A DNA stretch of 64,000 nucleotides from Ricinus communis (GCF_019578655.1 NC_063261.1:25337126-25401125); one strand, 5' to 3'; shown: positions 51,694 through 64,000, counted from the stretch's first letter. Notes: a model not told the origin generated them from the letters alone. A program made the numbers and translations.

Positions 51694-54600
51694 TTAGCTT
51701 CCAAGCATCCACCATCTTTTCTTTTTCTTAGTCTCAGGCAGAGGTAGCTCTGTATGGTAAGAACAACAACTAAATAAATGTACAAAAAGGATAACAAAAT
51801 CATAAAGGAAAAAGTTAATTCGCTTACTTTTTTTTCCAAAATATAATCAATATAGAAACTTGAAATAAGCAGTTTATTCATGTAAATACAATAATGTATA
51901 TGAGTTGTAGAAAGTTTACCTCCTTCTGGATAAATTGAATTGTAGTGCACCTCTGCCCAAAAGCTTAAGAAAATAACTGGCCAAAACAAAGTCATAAGCA
52001 TCTTAATAGTATGGCATGGCACAAGGGTAAAAAATGAAAGCTTCCAAACACCAGTCCATATTTTCAATCCAACAAATAGCATTTAATTGATCAATAAGCC
52101 AGTCTTATTTGCAAAAGAGTAAAACCGGTTTTCTGAGGTTCTTCATTTACATGAATTCATAACAGCAAACAAAAAGCTTAGGAAATCTTTCTTACCCCGT
52201 TCAGACTTCAAAGTTTGCGGAAGGATCTCAATGTAACATGTATCCCGAAATGAAGTTAGCACAAATATCTTGACACCATACTGCAATTACGTGAAAACAT
52301 ACACTGATTATCCATAAGAAAAAAAAATTATAATAATTGCAGGATCACGCAAAGCACTTTGGTTCATCTAAATATGCAGTACAGTTTAAAAAAATCCAGA
52401 TTTCAAATTTAAGGTCATTTATTATGACATATAACCAAAATGGAGTGACATTGTTTGAGTTTGAGTAGAGATGCTTTGACCATGTACAAGGCAGACCCTT
52501 AGAAGAACCAAAGGAGGGTCGTGACTGCCTTCAAAGCTGAAGACATGGAAGGACAAAAACGAATAAACATTTCATGGAGAAAATGGACATAGATAGGTAC
52601 GGCGCAGTAAAAGGTTTTGGACCCACATCTAACTTGAAAGCAAGACTTCATTGAGTTTCATAGAGTACTAGATCAAAACTTCCTGTCCTGTAACCGATTC
52701 TTTCTATGAGCCCTTCAAAATTCAAATGGACAAGGTTTTAAATTGTTGTCAGAAATTTGGGCCCAGATTGCAATGGCTGTAGCAATCTCAAACTTCGCTT
52801 CACTCTTCCCAATTCTCTTCCTTTTAATGGTCATGGCTATAACTCCAGGACTGCTGGCTCATGCCCACAAAGAAAACGCCAAAAATACCTGTTTTGTAGC
52901 ATATTCATTCCTGTGTCTTAGATGGCATGTAACAGCTCTTTCACATATGATTAGAAATTTCAGTAATATCCGGCACATATGCTACTGGAAAACTGAAACT
53001 CGTTTCAAAGTGGAATTGACCTTATTTGAACAAAAAAGAATTTAAATTGTATCAACAGCATTAATACAATAATTAACTTTAGGTAGCAGAACAAGTAGGC
53101 TTAATTAGATAACCTCTTTATAGAAGATTTTGAAATCACATATAATAGGGCATTTGATGTGATAAAATCATATATAAATTCCTTAAAAGTTTAAGCTACT
53201 AAATAGGACAAGGGCCAAATAACAACATTGCAACCAGGAAGTACAAAAGGTGTTAGGTTGTTGCCCATACCGAATCTGCAGCAGCTTGCAATGTGACATG
53301 ATCACCCCATTCACCCGTCCTTAATATATTACATAACAGGTGGCAAAAAAAAGAAACAAATGAGTATAATCTACTTCAATAAAGTTTTAACAAACAAAAG
53401 AAATAAAGGTCAGCAACAAACTTGCTCATTTTCTTCAAATAGTCACCATAAGCCATAGGAACATAACCCTCATACTTTTCTGGGCAAGTCTTCAGCTGAT
53501 GATAATATGATGTCAAAAATTAGCAGGAATCACCTTTCTAGGTTATCATGGGGCATGGCATGATAAAAATCAAACACATTCAAACATAAATAAAGTTGTT
53601 TACACCATCAAAAACCTGAGAAATAACTCGTTCTCTTATGATTTTGTGGTGCTCAGCAGAACGATAGAGTTGATCTGATAAGGCACGGAACTGAGGAAAT
53701 ATGAAACTAATAAGACAAATTTCAGTTGATAACATGTATGAGTAATGAGGGGGAAAAAGAGAACAGCTTTTTAAACCCAGAAAAGAAATTTCCAATTTAG
53801 AAGGAACCAACCTGACAGTTTCCATCTCCTTGGACTTTACTCTCAACTAAATCATACAGCTTCAACCTAAGACCAATACAATGATGTAGATGTTAACTTC
53901 CAAAACAAAATGAATAGTCTTCTACTAAAAGGTCAATATGAACACACAGCACTAAACTTGGCAGAAGTGAAACATTAAAAAGAACTATACTTTGCAAACC
54001 CTACTACAGTATGTTGAGAATATGCGAATACATTATACATCATGCAGAGATTTAAAAATGCCCAAGAGATACTAAAATGTTACAACGATAGTTTTAGCCT
54101 TAATAATTAAGAGAATCCATCATAATCAATGTTTTTGACGAAACGCTCTGAATGGCACTCAACAATCTACCACCTGACAAATTGTTACCTCTTGTACTCC
54201 ACCATAGTAAGTTGTAAACATAAGAAAAAGAGAAATATTTGGACCTCTACTTAAAAAAGCATGTTTGACCAATACATATTTTCATAGAGATTAAGCATAA
54301 ACAGCATTTAAAGAAGAAAGAAAGAACATCAGACCTGTCTAACAGCCTTTGATGATCTGATACGACTTCATCTTCAGATGGTATTTCTCCATTAATTTTT
54401 GGAACATGCTGCAAAAAAAGAAAAAAAGGAAACATATGAGAAATTCATAAAAGTTAATAGTCAGCCAGTATCATAGTGTGACTAACAAATTAGTATATTA
54501 AACTCCCATGCGTAGACTCTCCCACTCTTCATTTCAGCTCAATAACAAGTACTACTATAAAATCCCAAAAGAGGTACTGCAACCCAGGTACACAGTGTTT

Positions 54601-55622
54601 ATATAGGAAAGCATCAAAAAACAGCCAAGGTAATCGACCTACCCAGCGGAAGTAATCACTTGAAGTGGTTAATATCAGTAAGTATTCTATGGAACTAATT
54701 GCCGGTGACATATGGATGTGATGCATTCATTAAAAATTGGAATAAGTTACTACTGCAGCAACTTGGAATTCATTAAAAAATGGTACAATTTTTTTTTTTT
54801 TTTTTTTTTTTGCATTTATTAAGCTCTTTAAATCTAACCATCAGTCATTCCCCACTGGTTTTTGTATATCATGAATTATTAAAATGTACTTTGCTGAAGG
54901 AATTTTATCTTATTTTCAGATGAATATGATGTATTGCAGTTATACTTACAGGAACAGGAACCATCTGATTTAGCCTCTTGCCCACTTCACCATCAAGAGT
55001 AGACTCATCTGCTATTTCCAGGAGATGTGACAGGTCTTGCACTCTAAAGAATTCTTCTCCAGTGCTACGAAAAGATTCTTCTCCAGTATTAGGAGATGAA
55101 AAAGAAACCTGTGCTGCATCATTATCTTCACTTCTACTATTGCTAGAAGAATCTGACTCCTTTTTGCTGCATTCATCAGCATCTATATTGTATTTGCTGT
55201 GACCCTCATTTCTGTCCTCTACAAATGGTGGATACTATTCAATAAATGAAGAGGATAAAAAAAACCCCAAAAAAAAGCAATGAATTAAACAGGAATGAAT
55301 TCCAACTACCAGAACTATTACTTCTTCCAGGAGAGGCAACCCAGTTCTGTGCAAGAATTGATTCTTGCCCGGTATTATGAAACCCAGATGCTTCTGCAGC
55401 ATCAATACGTGAAAGCTCCTCTTGAAGGGCACGTGCAATAACCGCATCATTCTCCACATTATTTGCATCTTCATTATAACCTTCTATAACATACCCAACT
55501 TGACATTCACTTGTACCATAATGGGTAACACTATTACATGGGCCAGAATGCGGTGCACAAACATCTATTAGGGTATGGAGACCCCAGCGAACAACATCGG
55601 GATCTTGCTCATGCACAATCAT
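51694..55622 (-). CDS. OTU-domain deubiquitinating cysteine protease
   Basis: Predicted ubiquitin thioesterase of the OTU family, soluble. Exons from the 5' end: 55622-55310, 55218-54950, 54408-54335, 53866-53812, 53690-53616, 53495-53422, 53319-53271, 52280-52196, 51976-51920, 51749-51694. They join in phase to 1107 nt, or 368 aa, close to the Arabidopsis relatives (about 345-356). The N-terminus has EQDPDVVRWGLHTLIDVC and a helical ALQEELSRIDAAEASG. The catalytic motif GDGNCQFRAL puts Asp233 and Cys236 just before an exon junction; the His is His342 (WAEVHYNSIYP). A basic tail KKKKRWW ends the protein. A leader intron (55722-56239) is likely. The start is the first ATG in frame after it. 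It resembles the At5g04250/At5g03330 pair; which one is not resolved. The intron at 52281-53270 holds a LINE-like scrap. Confidence 0.92.
52465..52630 (+). pseudogene. LINE reverse-transcriptase tail remnant
   Basis: A plus-strand frame reads RCFDHVQGRPLEEP followed by DCLQS. This resembles the W-FGHVQRRP-EAPV region at the C-terminal end of many plant LINE reverse transcriptases. The rest is too decayed to follow. It lies in the large intron of the OTU gene, on the opposite strand. Confidence 0.45.
54791..54811 (-). repeat. Poly-T run in OTU intron
   Basis: A homopolymer of about 21 T on the plus strand, which is poly-A in the transcript sense. It lies between the second and third coding exons of the OTU gene. 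It could be the tail of a retroposed insert, but nothing adjacent is recognisable. Confidence 0.5.
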
Positions 55623-56309
55623 CGTGATTGCATAATTAAGAAAATGTTTCAGAGCTAATCTAAACAGTCTTGGTGATACAGCTTTATGTTCCAATACAAA
55701 ATTTTATTAACTACGGGAAACCTGTAAAATAACCACGATAAAATAAAGCACAATGATTCATTATTTGAAAGAAAGAAAGAAACTCACACATAGAGAAGAA
55801 CAAAACTGGAGTTATAAGAACATAGATGAACTAAAAATACAAACGAAAAGAAATCATAGATACGGGTCCAAAAGAGGCTTCAAATGGGGTTCGTCATAAA
55901 TCTTCATGAAGAAGAATAAAAACCAAAAGAAATTAAAAAAAAAAAAAAAAACATAAGCATAATTAAATCAATAGAATTCTTCTTACCTATAAATTTATCC
56001 ATTTATTTACTTTGAACATCATGTTTAAACTAAGAAATATTGATCATGCCAGCACCTTTAAATTTAAACAAAGCACCAATCCAAAATTAGAACATACCAA
56101 ATCAAAATTTTTAATTAGATGTATCACCCCCTGGTTCCAACTTTGAAATGGATGAAAAAGAAAACATGAAGAAGTGAATAAAACACATAAAATTTCTTGG
56201 ATTGAAAAGATAAACAATGAACAAAACCAAATAATGTACCTGAAAGATAATATCAAGAAGAGAAAGAAAAGAATCCTTCTCGTTGAAGAAAATGGCGGTT
56301 GTGATTAAA

Positions 56310-57142
56310 GGTCGAACAAGTTTGCGGCTATTTGTTTTTTCTTTGAAACGAATTTATAGGTGATTGAATATCGTAGATTAATTGGCGTCTATTGAAGCGT
56401 CTTTTCTTGAAAATCGTTATCTTTTATACTGTACATATTTAACCCAAAATTTAAAAAGTAAATTAAAAAAATGAAAAGAAAGAAAGGGCACGCCAAAGCG
56501 GACATGACCGGACAAGGAGAAAGGATGATCCTTCGCCGTTAGATTGGAGGCTGTTGTCGTTACTAATCGTAAATACTTAAATATTATAAAAAGATAAAAT
56601 TAAAATACTTATTAGATTAAATCAAGAATTAAAAATATTTAATAGATTATAAAAATAAAATTTAGATATTTATTAAATTAAATTAAAATTTTGAAATATT
56701 AAATAACTAAATAACTAAAAATTTATATGTTTAAATATTATTATAAAAAAATGTCACGTTGCTATGATTGTTTTATTTATTAATTTATAATTTTTTAAAT
56801 AGAAATATTTTTAATGTTTAAAATTTAGAAATTAGTATTACAATTAAAAAATTTAATAAATTTTGGGGTTAACAGTTGTCAAACAAATCACTTGATTATT
56901 GTATTTATTATATTAAAATTTACCAAATATGACTTTTGGAAATAAATTTTTGAGGTTTTCTAAACCTTTTTAATTTATTTTAGATATTAAAAATGGCTTA
57001 AAGTGTGTATATTATTATGTTTAAAGTGTAATTTTCTCAACACTGGTTACAATAACAATATTAAAAACATTATCAGTCTAATTGAGAATATTTCAGCTGG
57101 TATTAGCTTACTATTGAAGAGCAAACATACTACAACACCCCC
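56310..57142. other. OTU promoter region and AT-rich intergenic DNA
   Basis: The first few hundred bases are upstream of the minus-strand OTU gene. The rest is AT-rich and no gene is seen. Confidence 0.4.
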
Positions 57143-57743
57143 ATGTTACAGATAATGCAAACAAAAGACTATGAGGCAGAGAATGATATTCTCAAAAGAG
57201 TTGAAGGAATTTTAACTGTTGTCTGTTTTCGTAGCAGAACTGAGAGATTATTAGGGTGGATCCCTCTGCTGGTCTCTTGGTTTAGGCTCAACACAGATGG
57301 TGCTTTTAGTGCGGTGACCGGGCTAGCTAAGGCGGGTGATAGTGTGGTGGTTTCTCTATGAACCTTAGTGCTTGTTCCATTACTCATGCTGAGCTACGAG
57401 GGGGTTTACAAGGGTTTGCTGATGGCGTGGGAGTGTGGGTATAGGAAACTTCTGGTTGGGACAGTGCTTGCGTTGTGTCGTTGATTCTTGGACAGGATGA
57501 TGTTGTGGGTTCCTATGCTTCTTTTATTAGAAGCATTCGGAGTTTGCTGTCTCAGGCTTGGCAAGTTAAAGTCTATTATGTGTAGAGAGAATCCAATTTT
57601 GTTGCAGATATATAAGATGGCTGGAACAGCCAACGAGCTTCCCCTTGGCTACCGCTTCTTCCAGGAGCCTTCCCATTATATTCTTCAAAGGCTTTTTCAT
57701 GATAGATGTGGGATTATTTATCCCTGCATGATAGTTGAGTAGG
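57143..57743 (+). pseudogene. LINE-type RNase H fragment, broken
   Basis: Frames read GWIPLLVSWFRLNTDGAFSA, then THAELRG-YKGLLMAWECGY, then PLGYRFFQEPSHYILQ. This is the plant LINE RNase H domain (RVT_3 type): the TDG Asp and the AEL Glu are both present, in different frames. A frame change near 57345 and stops near 57501 and 57586 break it. No upstream reverse transcriptase is visible, as expected for a 5'-truncated copy. Confidence 0.8.
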
Positions 57744-57849
57744 TCTCTTAATTTTTACCTACCCTGGTCATAAAGAAAAAGACTACGAGGCAAAACAAAA
57801 ACCTAATTCGTCTTGCACGTTTTGGTGCTTTTCGCTCGTTATAGCCAAA

Positions 57850-57882
<33 letters not shown>

Positions 57883-58248
57883 GGGAGAAAAAAAATATTA
57901 TGTAAAAAATTATATATTGTTAATAATTTTGACAAAAATAAATATTTTATTATTAAAAAATATCGATTTGTAAGGATTCAGCTATTTTAACTTTGATTAG
58001 ACATCGTTATCATATTGTTTATATTTGATGATACGAATTTAAAGGTTAATAATTCTTAATTTTATTATTTTACCGTCAAATTGTGATTTAGAAGTCATAG
58101 ATCTAATAAGATTGATTAACAGGTAAACAACAATATTTTGAGTTGTAAAGCTCTAACCTCATTTCAAACATGAACAATATAATAATAATGGCTTATCGGA
58201 GTAAAAATGATTAAATCATTGTGAATCGCTACTTTTAATAGTAAAATA
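57744..58248. other. AT-rich intergenic DNA
   Basis: It includes an (ATA/AAT)n tract at about 57850-57881. No gene seen. Confidence 0.5.
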
Positions 58249-61200
58249 TATTACGACCCAATCTGTGGGTCTGTGACCGATGCTAGGGAATATGTAGGGT
58301 TAAGGCCATCGAAACCCGTAGTAAACCTAACTAGCCAATGATCCAAATAATCGCATACATAAATATATACTATTTAAATAAACCAACAATTCTTTCACAA
58401 TTCCTCAAATAGTCAAAATAATCCTAATTAGATTACTAGAAAATTTCCATAATCTTTAACAGACCAAGATAAAATATAAAGTACTAAGTACACTATTGTG
58501 GAGAGTATAGAATTTTAAATAATTTTAAAATACAAGAGTTGAGATTTCATTACAATGAGCCTGGGAAAAGAAGTTGGGCTGCAAAAAGAAGTTGGCGGAG
58601 AATTTAGCTGTCATCTGAAAAATTTAAAATTGAAACTGTCAATATCAAGAGTGAGTTAAAATCATATATCTAAAGTAAAGCAGCCATAAATATAAATATG
58701 CAATCGTTGATAAAATAATGTGAAACATCACAAAATAATATGTGTGCCATAGAATAATTTAAAAATAAATGATTTTTAGCTCATAAGAGAAGAGCACTTC
58801 AGCAAAACCCTAACCCCAATACTAGCAGCCTTTCAGCTCTCTTATTCCAATAGAACTGGCGCCCAAAGAGCGAAGCTCAACCAGAGTCCTTAAACCAGTC
58901 TGGTCACTTAATTTTCAATATAGTCGGCGCTCATAAATCAATGCTTGACCAGGGACCTTTCCTCCGGCATTCAAATTCTCACAGTCTAGAAAGTTATACT
59001 TAACCAGGACACATTCTAAAAAAATTTTTTTGCTACCTTTCTCTGATTAATACCGATGCGCACGCCGTCCTGATGCAACTCCTCATATGGCATGTTCTAT
59101 TACCGTCTCATTCCGAGTCAATATTTAATTATAATATTGACAATATGGAAAATGATATAAATATCAAGAAATTTAACTATTATTCAATAACTTATTATAT
59201 AATATTAGATAACACATATATTGCAGACATAAATTTAATTAGTTAAGTAAATAGTAAATAGATAATTAAATTCATAATTCTATTATTTAGATGAATAGTA
59301 ATTAACTAATCTAAATTTATAAATTCATAAATAGGATAAATAATAAATAAATTGTTTAGATCTATAAATTAATTATTTAAATATAGAATAAGGGATAATA
59401 ATAATAAAAATTCATGCAATATCCACAACAATAAAATATATGTTAATACGATAATAATGTTAATAATATACATAATAATTATTAATCGAAAATGCTACAT
59501 AAAAATTTGGCAAGGTACATATGCAGAAAATATATGACTTTAATTCATAGTTATGTAGTGCTCCACAGTCTGCTCCTACGCCTCGAATGGAGCCGGCTGG
59601 ACTGACTGATTATCTATTTACGAAAATAATTTAATTAATAAGGTTTCTAGGCCTCGACTCCTAGATTAGATTGCCTAAGAAATACCGACTCGGAAATTCT
59701 ATCGGAAATATGCCAGAATCACCCCTAAAATATGAACGTTTATCTCATATATAACGGGTCTAAAACCTGCTAGAAATACTTCAATTATTTCATAATTATT
59801 TAACAGAAGTCCAGTCATCAAAACTGCATTATTTTCCGACTCCGCAATACAAGGCAAATTACAATGCAAAATCAATAGTCCGGCAAAATAATAATATCAT
59901 TCTCAAAACAACACATAAATATTTTTCTTGCATTTAATTTAATGAATCACCGCCTCAATTTACACAATAAAATAATAATTTCTTTTATAATTAATCTGCA
60001 GTATTTTTAGTGTAACGCCTGCATTTTCTCATCATCCATGTTATGTGCATTTACATTTAATCATTGGGCATATGATGGTATATCAATAATATTTTTATTT
60101 TATGAGAACAGATATATATTAATTATAAGTAGAGAATAAGAAGCATGATATTAGATTATTAATTTAGATAAGTTGATTAAGTACTTTGGTTATGTGTATT
60201 AAGCCTTAAGACTTAATTGAACCAATAGTTGAAGGTTGGGTAAATAGATTGGACTTAAAAGATACAATTAAAAGTTAGTACCTATATATGGTTAGTAAGA
60301 ATTAATTTAGGATGATAAAACTAGTTTAAGTAGGTGATGGCATTGAGAGATGAATCTTGGAAATTGGAACCATGAGCAAGCTCATTTTACCTCTTCATTT
60401 CTCTAAAATTCGTACATGGCCAAAAAAATATAAAATTTGGAATAAGATAGAGGAGTGGAATACCTAGAAAAACTTAAGATTAAGATAGGATTTTGCCAAC
60501 TATTGAAGGAGCCAAGCTAAAGCTAAAGAATTTAAGCATATTAGCAACCCAAAAGCTGAAATTGGTAAGTTGTTACTTGAGTGTTATTAATTTGTCATTA
60601 GGGTTCTTGATTACAAATTGGAAAAACTTCATTTGATGCTCTCATTGATTAATTAAAGGTCTGATTATCATGAATTAGTAGAGTATTGAATGATTGCATA
60701 GAGATTAAGCTTGATTTAAGTTTAAGTATGTCAAGATAGAAAACTGTCAAAATTCCAGCAACCTTGATGTTCTATATTTTAGGCATAACATGGGTTATAT
60801 GAGTCCAAATTAAGCTTAATTGGTGTCTATAGAAATTTTGAAGAGTCCTCTATAACTTTGTAGTTTTGTGATTTCGCTATTTTTGCCGTTTTAGTTGCTT
60901 AAATTGAGCAAACAGATTTCTGCTCGGGTACAACTAGCCGTATGACCCTTGCTCAGTAATTTGAAGATAATTAAATCTATAGAAGTCGGAATTGAGTAAT
61001 TCTTTTTGGAGATGAAACTAGACGCATAGCCGGATATGTCTATTTAATATGAGATTTTTTTATTAAGCCAATTTTGCCCAGCAATAAATATACCTTGGTA
61101 CTAAATTCTGTCTAGAAAATAGAGATGTTGTAGATTAGTTTTATGCAATTTATTTGATGTTAATTTAAGTTAAATTGGTATTTAACTAGATGAAAAATGT

Positions 61201-62940
61201 TTCTACGATATTAAAACAATAATTGAGAGTCTTAGAGGAAGAGTTAATATGAATTAGCGAGGGGATGATCTTGTAATGCATTAGAACTAGCATTTACATG
61301 AATATTTGGAATATGCATGAAATGTGAATTGATGAATGTGTTGACAGGTACTCAAAGGCCTGGAAAGGAAGTTGTGGAGAAAGGAGGTTCTTATATGCTA
61401 AAGGAAAAAGTGTATTTTGAGTAAGTAAATAGTTAATATTTGCTATATCCATATATTTAATTAAATGTTCTACGAATGGTTGTGTTTGCTTAATATTGTG
61501 TTGTGTTTGAATGAATGAGATGGAAATGATTGGTGTTGAGTGGAACAATTGTTATTGCTTGAATATGATATATAAGTGAAATGATTGAATTGTGATGTTA
61601 AGTGCATATGTGCATGTGAATGGTGGATTCCCCTGTAAAAAAAATATATATATCTATATATAAAGCCTTGGGAAGCTAAAGCCTAGAGAGGCTATAAAAG
61701 TGTATTATGTGAGAATGAGGCGAGTACGTGTCGATAGGTGAGGATGAGGCGGAGCAGCATTAAAGGGATCCACAAGTCGTGAGAACTAACCATAATTGTT
61801 GAATTGTATTTCTTCTATGATGGTTGTACTGAATTGAGTAGAATGGTATGAATTTATACCTAAACTATGAATCATGGTAAGTTATGTGATTGGGTGGAAA
61901 TTGTATTAAGTGTATGTGATATAAATTATGTTGATTATTTATTTACTGAGCTGGATACTCACCCCTCTCCAAAATTTTTTTTTTCAGATTTATAAATAGT
62001 AGTGCATCCGTTGGTTGTATCCGAAGTCTAACTTTTAGCAGTTCTGTCAGGTTGGGCCAGTTTTGTGAAGTCTCCTCCTGATGCATTTTGTATGCAGTTA
62101 TGTGATATATATAGAAGTGTGCCTTGTAAGGCATAAAAAGATGTTTTGAATACTTGTTAAATGATGTTTAAGTATAATTATATGTTTATACGTTAATAAC
62201 CTTATATCTTGATTCTTAACAATCTGCATATTGACCTATCTATATGTAGTATATAGTTTACGACGCTTGTATGTTTTCTGCCTAATGTATATTGGTTAGC
62301 ATGTAATGGGGGTGTTACATTTAGGATCAGACGACTAATTAATTAATAATAACCAAGAATTGATACACCAAATATTTTCTAATACTTTTTAAATAATTTT
62401 CAAGGTCTAAATAAAATTATGCTCAACTGAAATCTGAAATTCTACGCCTCCAAAATCTGGTACCGCCAACGGTGTCGGATTTCGAATGCAGAGACGCCCA
62501 TGCGAATCTTGAGTTGCGAGGAGTTCAAAAACACCAAAATCACCGCCTAATCCTTGCCGAAAACCGCTAGATCGCGGTGAGAAGGGAGTTGCTCCGATGA
62601 GACTCTCCTAATGCTGCTGGTGGAAGAAAAATGGCGGGGGAAGCTGGCTTGGGATTGTCGATGGTTGGGAGCTCGATTCCGGCATCGGACAGCTGAAAGG
62701 ACGGCGGTAGGAGGCGGCACTTACAGCGGCAGCGAGAAGGAGCGATCCTCTCCCCGAACACGACGTCAACAGCAAGAATGGGAGAAGAAGAGGGCAGCGC
62801 CCACGACATGAGGGGGAAAAAAGAAGTCTGCGGTGGCTTGTAGGAGGTGCAAGCGGCGGAAATGAAAGATATGGAGGAGGAGGAAGGGATAGTGTCGGGA
62901 GAGAAGAAGGAAAGGAGAGAGGGGTCTTAATATAATTTGT
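58249..62940 (-). mobile_element. Old Ty3/gypsy-type LTR, interrupted
   Basis: The left edge reads TATTACGACCCAATCTGTGG; complemented it ends ...GGGTCGTAATA, like chromovirus LTR 3' ends (GGGTCGTnACA). Complemented, 58580-58680 carries AACTCACTCTTGATATTGAC and a TTTTTCAG motif typical of the R/U5 part of such LTRs. The sequence resumes after the younger insert at 62325 and includes a GC-rich block (62440-62900). The right boundary is not fixed and no internal gag-pol is present. It is probably a solo or truncated LTR. Confidence 0.6.
60011..62319 (+). mobile_element. Solo LTR of a Ty3/gypsy (chromovirus-like) element
   Basis: A 2309-bp unit starting TGTAACGCCTGC and ending GGGGGTGTTACA, flanked by perfect 5-bp duplications TTTAG (60006-60010 and 62320-62324). 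There is no gag-pol and no second LTR, so it is a solo LTR left by recombination. Near its 3' end is GATACTCACCCCTCTCC followed by a T-run and CAG, typical of chromovirus LTRs. It lies inside, and in opposite orientation to, the older LTR at 58249-62940. Confidence 0.9.
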
Positions 62941-63554
62941 TTAAAAATGAGGAAAGATAGGAAAAATGTACATAAGCCCTCCTTGATTATGATTTTTATT
63001 GTTTATTAATTTAATTTTATTGAAAAAATATGTCTATCATAATATAAATATTTATAGTATAATTTTAACTTGATTTATTTTATATTTATCAACAGTACAA
63101 GGACAATTTATATTATGTTTATATTATATAATGTTCATTTGAATGAAATAGTGAGTATGATTTTCATTAATGACGTATATCTATTGACAAATTAATGAAT
63201 AATATGTCTATAAATAATAAATATTTATATCAATCATAAAAGAATTTCAATATGCATCACAAAAATAATAAAAGCTTTCATAAATAATCAATATTTTTAT
63301 TTAAATATATTAATGAACATTATACGTAAAGATAATGAACATTGCGGTACCCGATAATGAACATTAATATTAATATTGATGAATAATGTATGGAACAAAA
63401 TAAATATGAACATTAACCGTAATAAATATTAAATTTACAGATAATGAATATCTCAATATAAAAAAAAATTAATTACAATAGACTATTACATCTAATGGAC
63501 ATTATACATATAGAAAATAAATATTTTAATACATGTAAATAAATAAAATAAATA
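62941..63554. other. AT-rich intergenic DNA
   Basis: Low-complexity AT-rich DNA. Part of it may still belong to the old LTR. No gene seen. Confidence 0.4.
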
Positions 63555-63559
63555 TTAAT

Positions 63560-63981
63560 AATGTCTATGGTCAATCAGAATCGGCAAAATTGGACAGAAA
63601 ATATTTGGTAGTCATAGACACCCCAAACTTCCACATGGAACTGCCCAAAGTTTTTCCGGAGGTACACCCCAACAAGAATATGAGTCAGAACCAGAATATG
63701 AAGAACCTGCTCCTCAGAATGAGCCTTCCAGGCAAAATAGTGAGCCTAAACGTCAGGATGGGCATGCCTCAGGATATGGTGGAAACGGACCTCAGCAAGG
63801 ATCCAGCTCAGGATATGGTGGATATGGAACTCAGTATGGGAATGACCCAGGATATGGTGGACCTGCACCTCAGAATGAGCCTGGCACAGTTGATGGCTAT
63901 GGTTGGCAGCGTGAACGAATTCCAAGGTTTGGAATGACAAGTGGATATACTGAAGATGGGAAACCAGCCTATGCACCTTAG
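63560..63981 (+). CDS. Gly/Tyr/Gln-rich protein, partial (unknown family)
   Basis: A reading frame stays open from a stop at about 63557 to TAG at 63979-63981. It encodes IGQKIFGSHRHPKLPHGTAQ, then an acidic EYESEPEYEEPAPQNEPS segment, three SGYGG/PGYGG-type repeats and a tail RERIPRFGMTSGYTEDGKP. There is no ATG near the 5' end of this frame, and an acceptor-like ATTGGACAG precedes AAAATATTT. So it could be a last exon of a gene to the left, or a processed fragment. Composition departs sharply from the AT-rich flank (Gly, Tyr, Gln, Pro codons). I do not recognise the family. The frame reads sensibly beyond the TAG (YFSDEN) to the window edge, so the stop may be a disabling mutation. Confidence 0.5.
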
Positions 63982-64000
63982 TATTTCAGTGATGAAAATC

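Noticed and set aside
52743..53045. 100-codon plus-strand frame in the OTU intron
   Set aside because: Hydrophobic low-complexity run with no domain, antisense within an intron next to LINE debris.
62567..62811. Overlapping GC-rich frames on both strands
   Set aside because: They lie in the GC-rich block of the old gypsy-type LTR, and LTRs do not normally code.
63590..63937. Met-rich 115-codon frame at the right edge
   Set aside because: It is an off-frame reading of the Gly/Tyr-rich stretch, whose GGATATGGT repeats create false ATG codons.

Overview
The window is nuclear DNA from a flowering plant, most likely a eudicot. The evidence is AT-rich intergenic DNA, short GT-AG introns, four plant gene families with typical plant exon structures, plant mobile elements (Mutator-like, Ty1/copia, Ty3/gypsy LTRs, LINE remnants, MITEs), and a scrap of chloroplast DNA. 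A Malpighiales or Euphorbiaceae source is a guess. Exon models were built by hand from splice signals, reading-frame phase and family knowledge.

Layout. 1-8.8 kb: no supportable gene, AT-rich, with at least one MITE. 8.85-16.3 kb (+): an AVT1-type vacuolar amino-acid transporter gene, 12 coding exons, 550 aa, with a U12-type AT-AC intron and two very small exons. 16.3-20.9 kb: intergenic, with two repeats related to others in the window and a nuclear plastid insert carrying an intact psbJ frame. 21.0-25.9 kb (+): a plastid WCRKC-type thioredoxin gene, 5 exons, 203 aa. 28.7-36.6 kb (+): a Pumilio RNA-binding protein gene, 10 coding exons, 1021 aa. 37.1-38.3 kb (-): an intronless PORR-domain organelle splicing factor gene of WTF9 type, 404 aa, convergent with Pumilio.

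38.5-51.1 kb is a nest of mobile DNA: an inverted-repeat element, a foldback palindrome, four 141-bp tandem repeats, and a Mutator-like element (41842-50931, about 9.1 kb) interrupted inside its transposase gene by a 5.2-kb copia retrotransposon (43210-48409). The copia element has both LTRs and a perfect 5-bp target duplication. The same Mutator-like element also holds an antisense fragment of a GRF-type zinc-finger gene.

51.3-56.3 kb (-): an OTU-family deubiquitinase gene, 10 coding exons, 368 aa. 57.1-57.7 kb: a broken LINE RNase H fragment. 58.2-62.9 kb: an old gypsy-type LTR interrupted by a younger 2309-bp solo LTR with a perfect TTTAG duplication. 63.55-63.98 kb: an open, Gly/Tyr-rich coding stretch of unknown family at the right edge.

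The five genes are ordinary housekeeping or regulatory loci (vacuolar transport, plastid redox, mRNA 3'UTR binding, organelle intron splicing, deubiquitination). They are not a pathway or cluster. From memory, the Arabidopsis relatives of two pairs are neighbours (AVT1C with WTF9; the OTU gene with WCRKC2), which would make this a conserved segment stretched by transposons. I found no convincing new biological system. The most interesting items are the U12 intron, the microexons, the nested transposons with readable target duplications, the psbJ insert, the multiple-of-three tandem array and the unknown Gly/Tyr-rich frame.
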